From Adiantum capillus-veneris (Eukaryota > Streptophyta > Polypodiopsida > Polypodiales > Pteridaceae), in assembly GCA_014529385.2 (NCBI GenBank), contig CM043969.1:20552946-20616945 (forward strand): a stretch of 64,000 nt of DNA, written 5' to 3'. Both the position numbers and the translations under genes were made by a program. How positions within the stretch are numbered: position 1 is the first letter of the stretch; every line of letters begins with the position of its first letter. Of this stretch, positions 22,517-31,812 are shown piece by piece. Below the pieces are notes generated by a model, which was not told the DNA's origin, searched no databases, and was given only the letters and a program-made list of their open reading frames with translations.

Positions 22517-23896
22517 GAAGAGTTGCAAGCCATCCATCAAAAGAAGGCTGCCAAGGAACAAGCAGAGCTTAAAAAAATCCAAGCAAGAGTTGAGGCTCGA
22601 GAACGACAACAACGTCTTAGACGCCAACGAGAGGCTAATCTGGAAATCACGCAAGCATTTTTCGAGGACACAGATGACGACTCATTAGAATCTGAGCCAC
22701 CCCTACGATACCCAATTGAGCTAAATAGCCCCTATGGGAAAGTACTATACAATGCCTTATTAGATACGGGAGCTAAACACAATTTGTTATCCTATGGAGT
22801 TTGGTGTCAATTAGGGAAACCGACCCTATCCCCGAGTACGATGCAAGTCAAGGGCATTAATAAAAAGAAAACTTCTATTCTTGGAGTCCTTGAGACCCCT
22901 GTTGTCTATGACAATGGAAGCATAGTGCAGAGGTTTCTAGTCATGCCCGCGGGAGCTATGGAAGGCAACGTAAACCTGGGACGCACGTGGATGTTGGCAA
23001 CCAAATGCACTATTGATTGGGATACTGGTAGTGTCACGACGCGACCACCGACTCTTACCCCTATCATTCAAGCAAAGTCACCTACGTTGCAAACTCTAGC
23101 AAAGTTGAAGGATAGCCAACATTCACAAGCCAAGGTGGTTAACTCGTCTTTGCCAGCTACCCATGAACCTAGCACTTCAACACTTTTAGTTGCAGCAAGC
23201 AGTAATTTTGCAAGTACTCAACCTGCACGACCTAAGAGTACATATCAATGGGTCCCCAAGGCCTTACTTCCAACTACCTCAACTCTCTCATCCATTCCAA
23301 GAAAAAATTTCCCCGGAAAACCAAGAGCGCGCCTTAGGAGAGTCAAGACCAAATCACGATGGATTCCAAAACAACTATTAGAAGCCCAAGGCTACTATGA
23401 TGGAAATGAGCAAATTTGGGTACCTAAACGTAAAATGTGTCCTTCCCTATCGACAACAAACCCATATGAGTCAAACAGTGTAACGCTAAAGCCAATGGCA
23501 GACCATGGGAAGGGAAAGATCACAGAATGCTACACACCTAGTCCAGAGCTAGTTTGGGCTCCAAAGCAAAACCAATTTATTCCACCTAGCTCAGGAAGGG
23601 GGGAGTTCCATGAAGCTTCTAGATCCTCATGTAATACATCCATAGAGGTAAAAGCTTCTACACAGCCTCCATCTATAGTAGTGGACCTCCATGAAGCTAC
23701 AAAAGAATCCACACCTCCCAGTGTTCAAGAATCACCTGATGAACCATTTCAAGTTCGATCCTGGGAGAGTACCTTACCACCCTTGCAACTTGACGAGGCA
23801 CCTAGGGTAATAGAAAACTACTGGCAAAAATCCTCACCTATTACCAATTGGAACAATTGGTTTCAAAGGGTGACGACATCATTTCAAACGGTATGA
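22517..23896 (+). CDS. Second aspartic-protease-like ORF downstream of integrase (element G)
   Basis: About 458 codons, in the same frame as integrase and separated from it only by TAG 22514-22516, so it could be a readthrough extension. First about 45 residues: basic/Gln-rich helix. Residues about 61-175: a retropepsin-like domain with LLDTGAKHNLLS (active-site Asp at 22763) and a later NVNLGRTWM...IDW segment typical of the protease C-terminal half. The rest is Ser/Thr/Pro-rich and carries four W-x-P-K motifs (QWVPKALL, RWIPKQLL, IWVPKRKM, VWAPKQNQ). The element already has a protease before RT, so this is an unusual duplication or acquisition. Initiation is unclear: no good ATG opens the frame. 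Role unknown; a second maturation protease or a Gag-interacting protein is possible. Confidence 0.82.
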   Translation, partial: EELQAIHQKKAAKEQAELKKIQARVEARERQQRLRRQREANLEITQAFFEDTDDDSLESEPPLRYPIELNSPYGKVLYNALLDTGAKHNLLSYGVWCQLGKPTLSPSTMQVKGINKKKTSILGVLETPVVYDNGSIVQRFLVMPAGAMEGNVNLGRTWMLATKCTIDWDTGSVTTRPPTLTPIIQAKSPTLQTLAKLKDSQHSQAKVVNSSLPATHEPSTSTLLVAASSNFASTQPARPKSTYQWVPKALLPTTSTLSSIPRKNFPGKPRARLRRVKTKSRWIPKQLLEAQGYYDGNEQIWVPKRKMCPSLSTTNPYESNSVTLKPMADHGKGKITECYTPSPELVWAPKQNQFIPPSSGRGEFHEASRSSCNTSIEVKASTQPPSIVVDLHEATKESTPPSVQESPDEPFQVRSWESTLPPLQLDEAPRVIENYWQKSSPITNWNNWFQRVTTSFQTV

Positions 23897-24141
23897 TCTA
23901 CCCAAGGAAGGGGGGAGTGTTTGTGGACATCCATCATTCACTTGCTTCCCTCTCAACCTTTCTCCCTGACCTCTTAATCTCCAATCTTAGGGAATGTATA
24001 TATAAAGCCTTATACTCACAAAACAAGATAAAAAAGTAAACGAGCAAGAGCCATAACACAAATCATAAAAACAAATTATGCACAAGAACACGACCCTTGT
24101 AATATTTGCACTCTAACCATCATCTATTTGCGTGTACAGAT
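23897..24141 (+). other. Internal spacer with extra polypurine tract (element G)
   Basis: Contains AAGGAAGGGGGGAG followed by TGTTTGTGG at about 23904-23926, which looks exactly like a PPT/LTR junction, and a TATA-like stretch (TATATATAAAGCC) near 23996-24009. A similar tract, AGGAAGGGGGGAG, lies at about 23594. It may be a relic of an LTR captured internally or a central PPT. Confidence 0.5.
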
Positions 24142-24564
24142 ATGGCTAGTACGCTAGAGTCATCTACTCTTGCCTTGGGTGAGAGGTACCCTCGTTACTT
24201 TTCACAAATATTTCACATGGTCTTTCCAGTGCTTGCATGTGAATGGGATTTGATAGGTACGCTAGCATGTGAGAGGAATTTTGAGGAGTTAGAATGGCTG
24301 ATACTTCTCTTGACCACGTCTGATCCATACTTAGTAGAGAGCGTTTCTCCCATTGCACAAGCCTACCCTTTTGACCAAGATGACTATAGGCGTCTAGTGA
24401 CCTTCTTAGTAAACATGGGCACCTATGATGAAGAAGAAAATTTACACGACTACACAGATGACACATATGGTCTCATGGATGATGACTTTGTTTATCTCGA
24501 CGACGAGGATAGGGGTTTAGCCTTAGGGTTTTCCCCCAACCTCTACAATATCCTATTCCCTTGA
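24142..24564 (+). CDS. Small acidic accessory ORF of element G
   Basis: 140 codons from an ATG at 24142 (MASTLESSTLALGER...). The middle is hydrophobic/aromatic (about residues 20-70, without a clear membrane helix) and the C-terminal half is very Asp/Glu/Tyr-rich (DDTYGLMDDDFVYLDDEDRG). It occupies the position where Athila-type elements carry an env-like gene, but it has no signal peptide or transmembrane segment, so I do not call it env. It is intact, unlike pol. Unknown function. Confidence 0.55.
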   Translation: MASTLESSTLALGERYPRYFSQIFHMVFPVLACEWDLIGTLACERNFEELEWLILLLTTSDPYLVESVSPIAQAYPFDQDDYRRLVTFLVNMGTYDEEENLHDYTDDTYGLMDDDFVYLDDEDRGLALGFSPNLYNILFP

Positions 24565-25937
24565 CTCTCTAGGGGGAGTGCAAATAATTAGGTTAGGGTT
24601 CCTTATGTTTTTTATTGTGTTCAATAAGTGTTGGTACCTTTTCCCACTAATGTGCCTCCCGGAGGTATTCCTTTTGTTTCCTAGTGTGTACAAGAGCGTG
24701 TTGCTATTGATAGGATTTGGACCTTCATGGAATCTTTATCTCGACTCACTCTTCAAATCAAGCGCGACCATCGACACAAACAGGTGTTTCTTGTCCATTA
24801 GCATTGCCGCTTATCTTTTTTGCATCTATGATTGTCTGTTTTGATTGTGATTGGTAGCCTAATATTCACCGCATTTGCTTAGTATCAAACATTTAATTCA
24901 ATGTAATTTTTTGTCATAATCACTTGTCTAGGTTTAAAAATCAAGCAGTCCGACTAAGCTAGTTTGACCAAGTTAGGTGTTAGAAATCTTCTCTTAATAC
25001 CATGGGGAATGCCTTCCTAATAATCAATGGTTACTTAGGTTCTTAATCCGATTTAGGCAGCATTGTGTGAAATGTACTAGGGCTTTCTAGTGGGCTTGAC
25101 TCTATTGACCTTTCGCTTAAGTATTATAAAGGGAGTTTACTAGTGTGGTGATCCTGGGGAGGTGTATCAGTGTTATATGACCCCCCAAAGTTACAAAATT
25201 AAAATGCTGAAAATGAACAAACAAAAAATCGAAGTGCCACACCGTAAAATCTTAAGCTGGAAGAGAAATCTCAGCTTGATTTGGTACTTCACTCACATGT
25301 ATTGCCTATGGTACTAGAGCCCTAGAGGTTCCCAGTGTGGGCGCTTTTCCTTGAAAAGCAAAAAACTCAAGGCATACAAAATAAGCACACACATCAAATT
25401 GAATCACTGTGAAAAGACTTTGGGGGGTCAAAGAAAAAGTAATCAGTCAGGCGATGATTTCATGAGAAATTCCTTTTATGGTAGCTTAACTACAAGGTCT
25501 TCTAGGTATAGCCTCTAGTCAGCCCTCGAACATGAATACTTGGCTCTCGCGATTAAACAACTTAATTGACCACAGAAAATTAAGAAGCTTACCCATGGTA
25601 TTAATATTCGATCTCTAGTGCCTTTCGATCGTCAAATTAGCGACCCCAGACTTGTTTAATTTTTTACCTTTACATCTGTTTATGCATTTGATTACATTGC
25701 AATTTAATGTTCATTGCTGAAAAATTGTTTGAAATTCTTTTACCAATCAATTTGTCTACCTAAAACTGCATATGCTTTTTGATCACTTAAGAGAATGCAA
25801 TTATTGTGCCAATGTTGTTTGATTTTGCAGTGACTGAAGAAGGCTAAGGACATTCATCTCAAATGCTCTTCCACCTCGACGAACGAGCTTCAACTCAATA
25901 GCTTCCGAGGACGGAATCTACATCAGGAAGGGGGGCA
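24565..25937 (+). other. 3' non-coding region and polypurine tract of element G
   Basis: 1.37 kb without convincing genes; an 88-codon hydrophobic frame at 24578 lacks an ATG and is probably chance. A 13-bp perfect inverted repeat (GACCCCCCAAAGT at 25179-25191, ACTTTGGGGGGTC at 25417-25429) could mark a small inserted element or a hairpin. The region ends with the polypurine tract AGGAAGGGGGGCA at 25925-25937, directly before the 3' LTR. Confidence 0.8.
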
Positions 25938-26253
25938 TGTTAACCCTCACGGCTCACGGACACCCCATCACCTACGACGGACGTGTATTATGTATTTGGT
26001 AGAGTCAGGTACCGGGCTTGTCGGACCAATAGGAATAGGGTAAGAGTGATCGCCGATGAGAGGCGCACTCTAACTGGGACATTCAAGGGATTAGTTGGCT
26101 AAGCATGGGCGCCCAAGTGTGAATGGGGTGAGCTCATATAAAAGCCAACTAAACCTAAAATTCATTCATTCTCTCATTTGTGCAATAGAAGAGTGCTCTT
26201 GCTCCATCTCCATCTCCATCTTCTTCTTCTTCACCTCCTTGTGTGCGTGTGTA

Positions 26254-26319
<66 letters not shown>

Positions 26320-26556
26320 TGATCGAGCATTACTACGAAGGCACGGCGGCAGCGAAGCGGTTGAGCGCGGCACGACTGCAGCTTCTTCATCGCGGCGAGG
26401 AATCCACCACGAAGGCGAGCGTAGAGCGGTGAGTGACACACCCTTTGCTCTCTTGAGCTTGCTAGATTAGTCTTGTTGTGTGCTTGGAGCCATTTGTGGT
26501 TCGCACACGGTGTATCGGCAAGTCCCTTGCTTCGACAGTGCGGCAAGGAGCGCACA
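25938..26556 (+). repeat. 3' LTR of element G (619 bp)
   Basis: Starts TGTTAACCCTCACGG after the polypurine tract and ends GGAGCGCACA, followed by the target duplication GTGTA. TATA box at 26137-26143; (GA)30 at 26257-26316. It would supply the polyadenylation region of the genomic RNA. Confidence 0.96.
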
Positions 26557-26561
26557 GTGTA

Positions 26562-27590
26562 ATTACGTGAAAATTATGAAAGATCACCATGCTACACTAC
26601 TTAGTTTTCACCTATCTCTCTCTCTCTCAAGTTACTTTTGTAATAAGAGTCATAATTACATCTAGATACAATACATTTTCAAATCAATAATACAAAAAGG
26701 GACAGCTAAGGAAATAAATGACGTGCTATGATTACAGAAATTGTAGCACTTTGCATTCTCTCCTTAAGAAAATAGATAGGGGTAAAGTGAGAAAAGTTCT
26801 CAAGCCAAAGATTGAGTTAGCTCATTGAGTAGTTCACCTATGTTGAACTCAATACTTTCAGGCACCCACTACAAGAGGTAACTTAAATTTCGGCGCCAAA
26901 TTATCGAGGTCAATGGCAGATGTTGGTATATGTGTAGGTAAGCATGGAGGGAGATGTCGAAGTTTTTTAAAATTTTCATTTTTAAATTTTCGACGTCTGT
27001 TCCGATGTATCTTTCGATGCTTTTACCGATGCACTTTTCGATGCCTATACGAATGCTCTTTTTGACACCTGTATCGATACATGTCCCGATGGACCCTGCA
27101 AAAAAACAAACCCGCGGGCTTTCCCTGTGCATTTATCTTCTTCTTGGGCCTTTTCTCTTGCTCTCTTCCTCCTCACCTCTTACAAATCTGGTGCGAAACA
27201 AGTTGTCGGAGGTGCTTATCTAGGCTTGTGGACTACTCCATAGCACTAAGGTGAGATTGTTTTCAAGTTTACTTGTAGGTTTAGGGTTTATGGTTTAAAA
27301 TGGTGTGTGTGTGTGTGTGCGTTTTTGCAGGTTCGAGGACATTTACAACACCTTTTTTTGCTCAAATAGGCCGCATGTGAGTGCTTGAACTTTTAATGCA
27401 TATTAAATTTATTTAAATTAATTTGTATATTGATAAAAGAAAATTTCATGCTTTAAACTTTCACTGCTTTAAAAGGAATTATTGTTTGTGTTGTGAAATT
27501 TCGTTTTGAATTATGAAAAAAATTCGTTTTGGTTTATGAAAAAATCTTGTTCTGAAAAAAAATTGATTTGAATTATTTCGATTTTTAAAT
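26562..27590. other. Intergenic with an 18-bp-type minisatellite
   Basis: No gene seen. At 26991-27092 a degenerate minisatellite of roughly 18-20 bp repeats the core CGATGC/CGATGT (for example CCGATGTATCTTTCGATGC). It produces a spurious Ile/Gly-rich frame on the minus strand. A (GT)9-type tract lies near 27302-27320. Confidence 0.6.
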
Positions 27591-27607
27591 TATGCGATTG
27601 ATGAGGT

Positions 27608-27944
27608 TTAGGTTTTAGGTTTCGGTTAGGTTTATTTTAGGTTATAGGTTAGGTTAGGGTATATATAGATTAAATGTTAAGTTATAAGTTAGGTTATATG
27701 TTAAGTTAAATTAGGTTAGGTTAGCTTATAAGACGTTAATTTGTTAGGTTAGCTTATACATTAGGTTCTAGGTTAGGTTTAAATTAAAGGTTAAATTAAG
27801 ATATAAGTTAGGTTATAGGTGATAGGATAGGCTAGGTAGATTATAGGTCAGGTTTAGGCAACAAGTTAGGTTAGGTTATGTTATAGGTTGTACGTAAAAA
27901 GTTAGGCTATGTTATATGTTAAGTTAACTCATGTTTAGGTTATA
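27608..27944 (+). repeat. Degenerate TTAGGT-rich simple repeat
   Basis: About 340 bp of interrupted GTTAGG/TTATAGG/TTAGGTTA units. The units are too irregular to be a telomere tract, and the plant telomere unit is TTTAGGG. It directly abuts the left end of an inverted-repeat element at 27945. Confidence 0.85.
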
Positions 27945-28334
27945 GATGGACGTTGTGTTCGGACAGTTAGTACTATTATGTTAATCTAAACACTTATCGG
28001 TGAAACGTCCAAACACGACCATCTACCAGCGTCTAAATCATAACCCTCTAATCCTATTAGAAGACTGAAATGACCAAGCACTACACTAATTGGATTTGGA
28101 GCGACCAAATCAAAAGTTGCCAAACCTAAGTGGATATACATAGCCTACCCTAACGCTCCAAATATAGTAATGTAGTAGAGGCCAAAACAAAAGTCACTAA
28201 TCTAAAGCCAATAACCCTTAGCAGCTATCCCTAAGTAGATTAAATGGCCTACCAATACCCTAATATGTTTTAGAGTGCTTTATCTTAGCGGCTTTACATA
28301 GTGTGCCCTAACCGTCCGAACACGGTGTGCCATC
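27945..28334. mobile_element. Candidate MITE, about 390 bp, imperfect 27-bp TIRs
   Basis: Left end GATGGACGTTGTGTTCGGAC... and right end, read in reverse complement, GATGGCACACCGTGTTCGGAC... then GGTTAG; about 22 of 27 positions agree. No coding capacity. I cannot find a convincing target duplication, so the superfamily is unassigned. Confidence 0.5.
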
Positions 28335-29290
28335 TATTAGGGGTGTCGTGCAGCTCCCCTCCCATGCTAAGAAATATGCCAAGAAGATGCAAATTAAGCT
28401 TATTTAAAGCCTACTTAATTAATGGTCAGTGATGAGGGCTTGTTAATAGGTCAAGTTTAATGATTAATGTATGCTAGATGCGGCTTAAAAGGGCCAATAG
28501 ATGCCTTAATGATGCCAAAAATGATTATTATTCAAGTGAGCACGGATGGGATTTTATGATGTAAAATTGTAGTGCTTGAAGTGCTCTACCGGCTTGTCTT
28601 TACGGCTCGTCAATTGGAGCTACGATGAAAAAGTTATGGCAGTTTAAAGTTGAAGTCAATTGCAGATCCATACCGGATTGGGCAACTGCAGCTAAGGTGA
28701 CAAAATTGAAATGAAAGTATAGGCCTAAAGTGCTCACTCTGAGGAATGCGTCGATCTTTTCAGATCAATGATCGGAGTCCCGGTCACCAAGATACTGGCC
28801 GTTAAAGATTCATTGGGGGCCGGTTCCGTACCAGTTCGGTTCTTCTCCTTCTTTCTTTTTCTTCTTCTTCTTCTCTTCTCCTTCTTTATTTTTCTTTTTC
28901 TTCTTCTTCCTCTCCACGGAGCCTCCTTTCCCTTCCTCTTTCTTTCTCTTCTAAGATTGCATGGCTTCTTTCCACCCTTGCTCCCCTAAAAAAAACCTAT
29001 TAAAGATTCCTTTGAAGAGGGGCAATGACGGCACCGTCGTTGCCCTCTCTCTTTTTCCCCTCCACACTTTAAAAAAACCTTTTTGCTTGAATGGAATTCC
29101 CACCTTCTTGGGCGGCCACTAAACCTATTCCCCTTGGGCGGTCGGCCCTTGTAGTGGCACCACATTTAACATGCATAACGGTCAAGGCATTGCTAAGCAC
29201 GGCATTCTCCTCCGACTCTCCACTGCCATTTTGAACATGTTTCGAATCTAATGCTCTTCAAGATGCAAGTATAGGTGAACGCATTATCTA
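28335..29290. other. Intergenic, long pyrimidine tract
   Basis: No gene. A CTT/TTC-rich pyrimidine tract of about 130 bp lies at 28838-28965 and gives a spurious Phe/Leu frame. The sequence has the feel of an unidentified solo LTR, but I see no paired ends. The junction with the element D leader is near 29290. Confidence 0.45.
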
Positions 29291-30836
29291 CACAAATCTA
29301 CGCGTAGGATGTCTAAGTGCTTAGAATTGCCCCAAACTTGAGGCACAGCTTCCCCTTGATGTCAGCAACCCAATGCTATGCTTAGATTTGAGTTTGGATG
29401 TCAAAAGACCCCAAAACTAGCTATTCTTGCCTTTTCCATTCAAAAATGCTAAACTCTGTTCAATCTTCACTTTCACTGGCCCAAATGAGATGAAATTTAT
29501 CACATGCACTCAATACAACATTTAGAATATACCTACGGATTCATCCTATGGTTTGGTCTCAAAATTAGGCCTTGGACACAATTTGGGTAGGATGTCTGGC
29601 AATTCTCGTCTTTTGGCTTTGATCTGTCAAAATTTGGTCAAATTTCCACTTTCCAGGTGAAAATAGTGTAAAACCTACCTTCTGAACACACTGGTCAACT
29701 CAGAATTTCAAAATTTCCACCAGATCACCCTGTAGACATCCTACGCGTAGGATGTCTTTTTTGTCTACCCAAGGTGCTTCTTGATGCATATAACAAGAAT
29801 ATGTGATCACAGCAAATTTTGGATGTCAAAATTGCTAAGAATCACCACTTTTGGGAAAATATTTCTTTGAAAGAGTAACATCCCCTTAACTCTCAGTCTA
29901 TATGTCCAAATGACATGAGCTTTGGTGTGTCTGTCCAACACAACATGCAGAATATGGGTATGATGTCAAAACTTGATTTTTGCTTCCAAAATCACTCTCT
30001 AGACATCCTACGCGTAGGATGTCTACTGATGAAATTTTTGGTAGAATTCATCCACAGGTATCCCCAAGTCTTGAGCACTACTTTTCAAGCATTCCTACCA
30101 GTTTTTATGCAAAATTGTGCTCAGAATCTTAAGTTTCTTGTTTTCGCGTTTTTGATACTCCGTCTTTGGTCTTTTGGGTGTCAAGAATTGGTCAAAACTC
30201 TAGTTTCAATGTATACTTAGGGTAAACCCCCCCTTCTGAACACACTGGTACAGTCAGAATTTTCAAATTTGGTCTCCAGAACCCCCTTGAGACATCCTAC
30301 GCGTAGGATGTGTATGTTTACAGAATTGCAGGTTTTCTTCACAGAACCCTTGCAAATGCTCTTTTATATGCACATCATCAGTCAATCATACAAAAAGATC
30401 CACAAAAGCTTGTTTAATGCATTTTTACCCTCAAAAGCACACTTTTCCGTGATTTCAAATGCAATCAAGCACTTTAGCAAATAATTCAGTGCTGAATAGC
30501 TCTAGATCAGAATCGGATCACTTACCTAAAGCTACTCCTACAAATCATATGGGGTTTTGCATCTATGAGTAGGAAAATGCTTCACTGCCACACACTGACT
30601 AGTAAACGCTTTACCACCTCACAAATCACTCAACCACCAACAACTACTCTAATCCACAGATCCTAACTAAACCTATCTAGTCACAGACCGTCGGCAAGAC
30701 ACACGCTTCCTGGCTATCCACTCGATCGCGGAATATCCTCTTCCAGATCCAATTAAGAAAAACGCTTTCTTTAGCCGAAACTAAATCAAGCAACCATCAC
30801 ACGAGTGTTAGTAGGAAGCCTACTTAGGTCCTTGTG
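29291..30836 (-). other. Element D leader (A family), truncated
   Basis: Closely similar to 3100-4100 of element A, including the phrases between palindromes (for example CATGAGCTTTGGTGTG and AACATGCAGAATATGGGTATGATG). Four palindrome copies: 29291-29314 (left arm decayed, right arm intact), 29734-29757 (perfect), 30001-30024 (perfect) and 30290-30313 (one change). The gene that should follow on minus is missing, so D is truncated near 29290. Confidence 0.9.
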
Positions 30837-30854
30837 TCCCCGGCAACGGCGCCA
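30837..30854 (-). other. Primer-binding site of element D (tRNA-Asp type)
   Basis: On minus TGGCGCCGTTGCCGGGGA, one base inside the LTR end. This is the canonical Athila-type form. Confidence 0.9.
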
Positions 30855-30855
30855 A

Positions 30856-31812
30856 TGTTGCGGGAGCGACTCACACACCCATGAAGTGCATGCAAACACT
30901 ACCTAGATCAACATAATGTCAATCGAGGACATAGATGACACGATAGGCACACGGAGGAAATGTCCTTAGCTTGTTAGGTTGAGACCATCCTACACATAAA
31001 ACACTTTGGAAGGCCAACTATACCACAATCGAGAACCTCACTGCTCTCAACTACACCACCTAGCCATATACACACATACGAAAGGTAACTCACCTAATCA
31101 TGCCAGATTTGTACGAAACTTAAGGAGCACCATCCCCTCACTAGGATACACCTGTCCCTAAGCTTCTACACTCAAAACCCTCACTCTAAACCCATCTGCG
31201 GAAAACGCGTAGGATGACAGAGCAAAATTTTAAAAGTGCCCGAAACTAAAATTTATGAGTACCTATGCGTAGCTTATGTCGCCACGTTTGTATAGACTAC
31301 TAGCACGCAAAAAACAGACATCGTTTGATACACTTACGACCACAAATATCTCATAGATGCGTCGGCGTGTGCGCTTCGTCTCACGTGGAATGCTTGGCAT
31401 TGTTGCGTAGCACTCCTCGAGCCTACAACAATGGTGCAGTCGGATCTCCAATGTGTTGAGAGAGTCGGGCGTAGCTAGAGGATAAAGGTCGCACTCACTC
31501 TCTTTCTCTTTCACACACAGTAGACGGCATCTCTAAAGTTTTGATTATGATTAAAGTCTCCTTTTACAAAATGACCTAGGTACCTTATATACTAAGGCTA
31601 CCTTAGGTTTAACCAAAAATGGGGTTGAAAGGGTCAAATGGCTTTGTATTTACAATCTGGAAGTGCCATTGCACCCCGGCTTATGAAACTAGAATAACTA
31701 CTCATTACAAATGACGTTTATAGCCATAATCCACAGCATTTCATAACTCGCAAAAGATAAGACTTTGGTACAAAACTTGAGTTATGTTGTGTTTTTGACC
31801 CAGCGGTCAACA
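30856..31812 (-). repeat. 5' LTR of element D (957 bp)
   Basis: On minus it runs from TGTTGACCGCTGGGTCAA to GCTCCCGCAACA, followed by the primer site. It is clearly homologous along its length to LTRs E (33863) and F (45596), for example GTGCAATGGCACTTC, and the GTGTGTGA-GAGAG stretch. It has a TATATAAGG box near 31595 on minus. A half palindrome (CGCGTAGGATG) lies at about 31206-31216, at the same LTR position as in A. Confidence 0.9.

Larger units (their letters stand above)
13488..26556 (+). mobile_element. Element G: complete 13.07-kb Ty3/gypsy (OTA-type) retrotransposon
   Basis: Bounded by two near-identical LTRs and a perfect 5-bp target duplication GTGTA (13483-13487 and 26557-26561). 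Order: LTR, tRNA-Asp-type primer site, 0.86-kb leader, gag, protease-RT-RNase H-integrase, a second protease-like ORF, a small acidic ORF, about 1.4 kb of non-coding sequence, polypurine tract, LTR. RT and RNase H motifs and the primer type place it in the non-chromovirus OTA branch (Athila/Tat relatives). I see no second 'archaic' RNase H and no chromodomain. The LTRs differ at about eight bases outside the microsatellite, so insertion is fairly recent, yet pol contains several stops and one frameshift. Confidence 0.95.

Noticed and set aside
24578-24844. Hydrophobic 88-codon frame as an env-like protein
   Set aside because: No ATG start, overlaps the non-coding 3' region, and hydrophobicity follows from T-rich DNA.
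26869-27132. Ile/Gly-rich minus-strand frame as a gene
   Set aside because: It translates an 18-20 bp minisatellite (CGATGC core).
27608-27944. Interstitial telomere
   Set aside because: Units are irregular TTAGGT/TTATAGG, not runs of the plant unit TTTAGGG; better called a degenerate simple repeat.
28768-28989. Phe/Leu-rich frame as a membrane protein
   Set aside because: It is the translation of a CTT/TTC pyrimidine tract.
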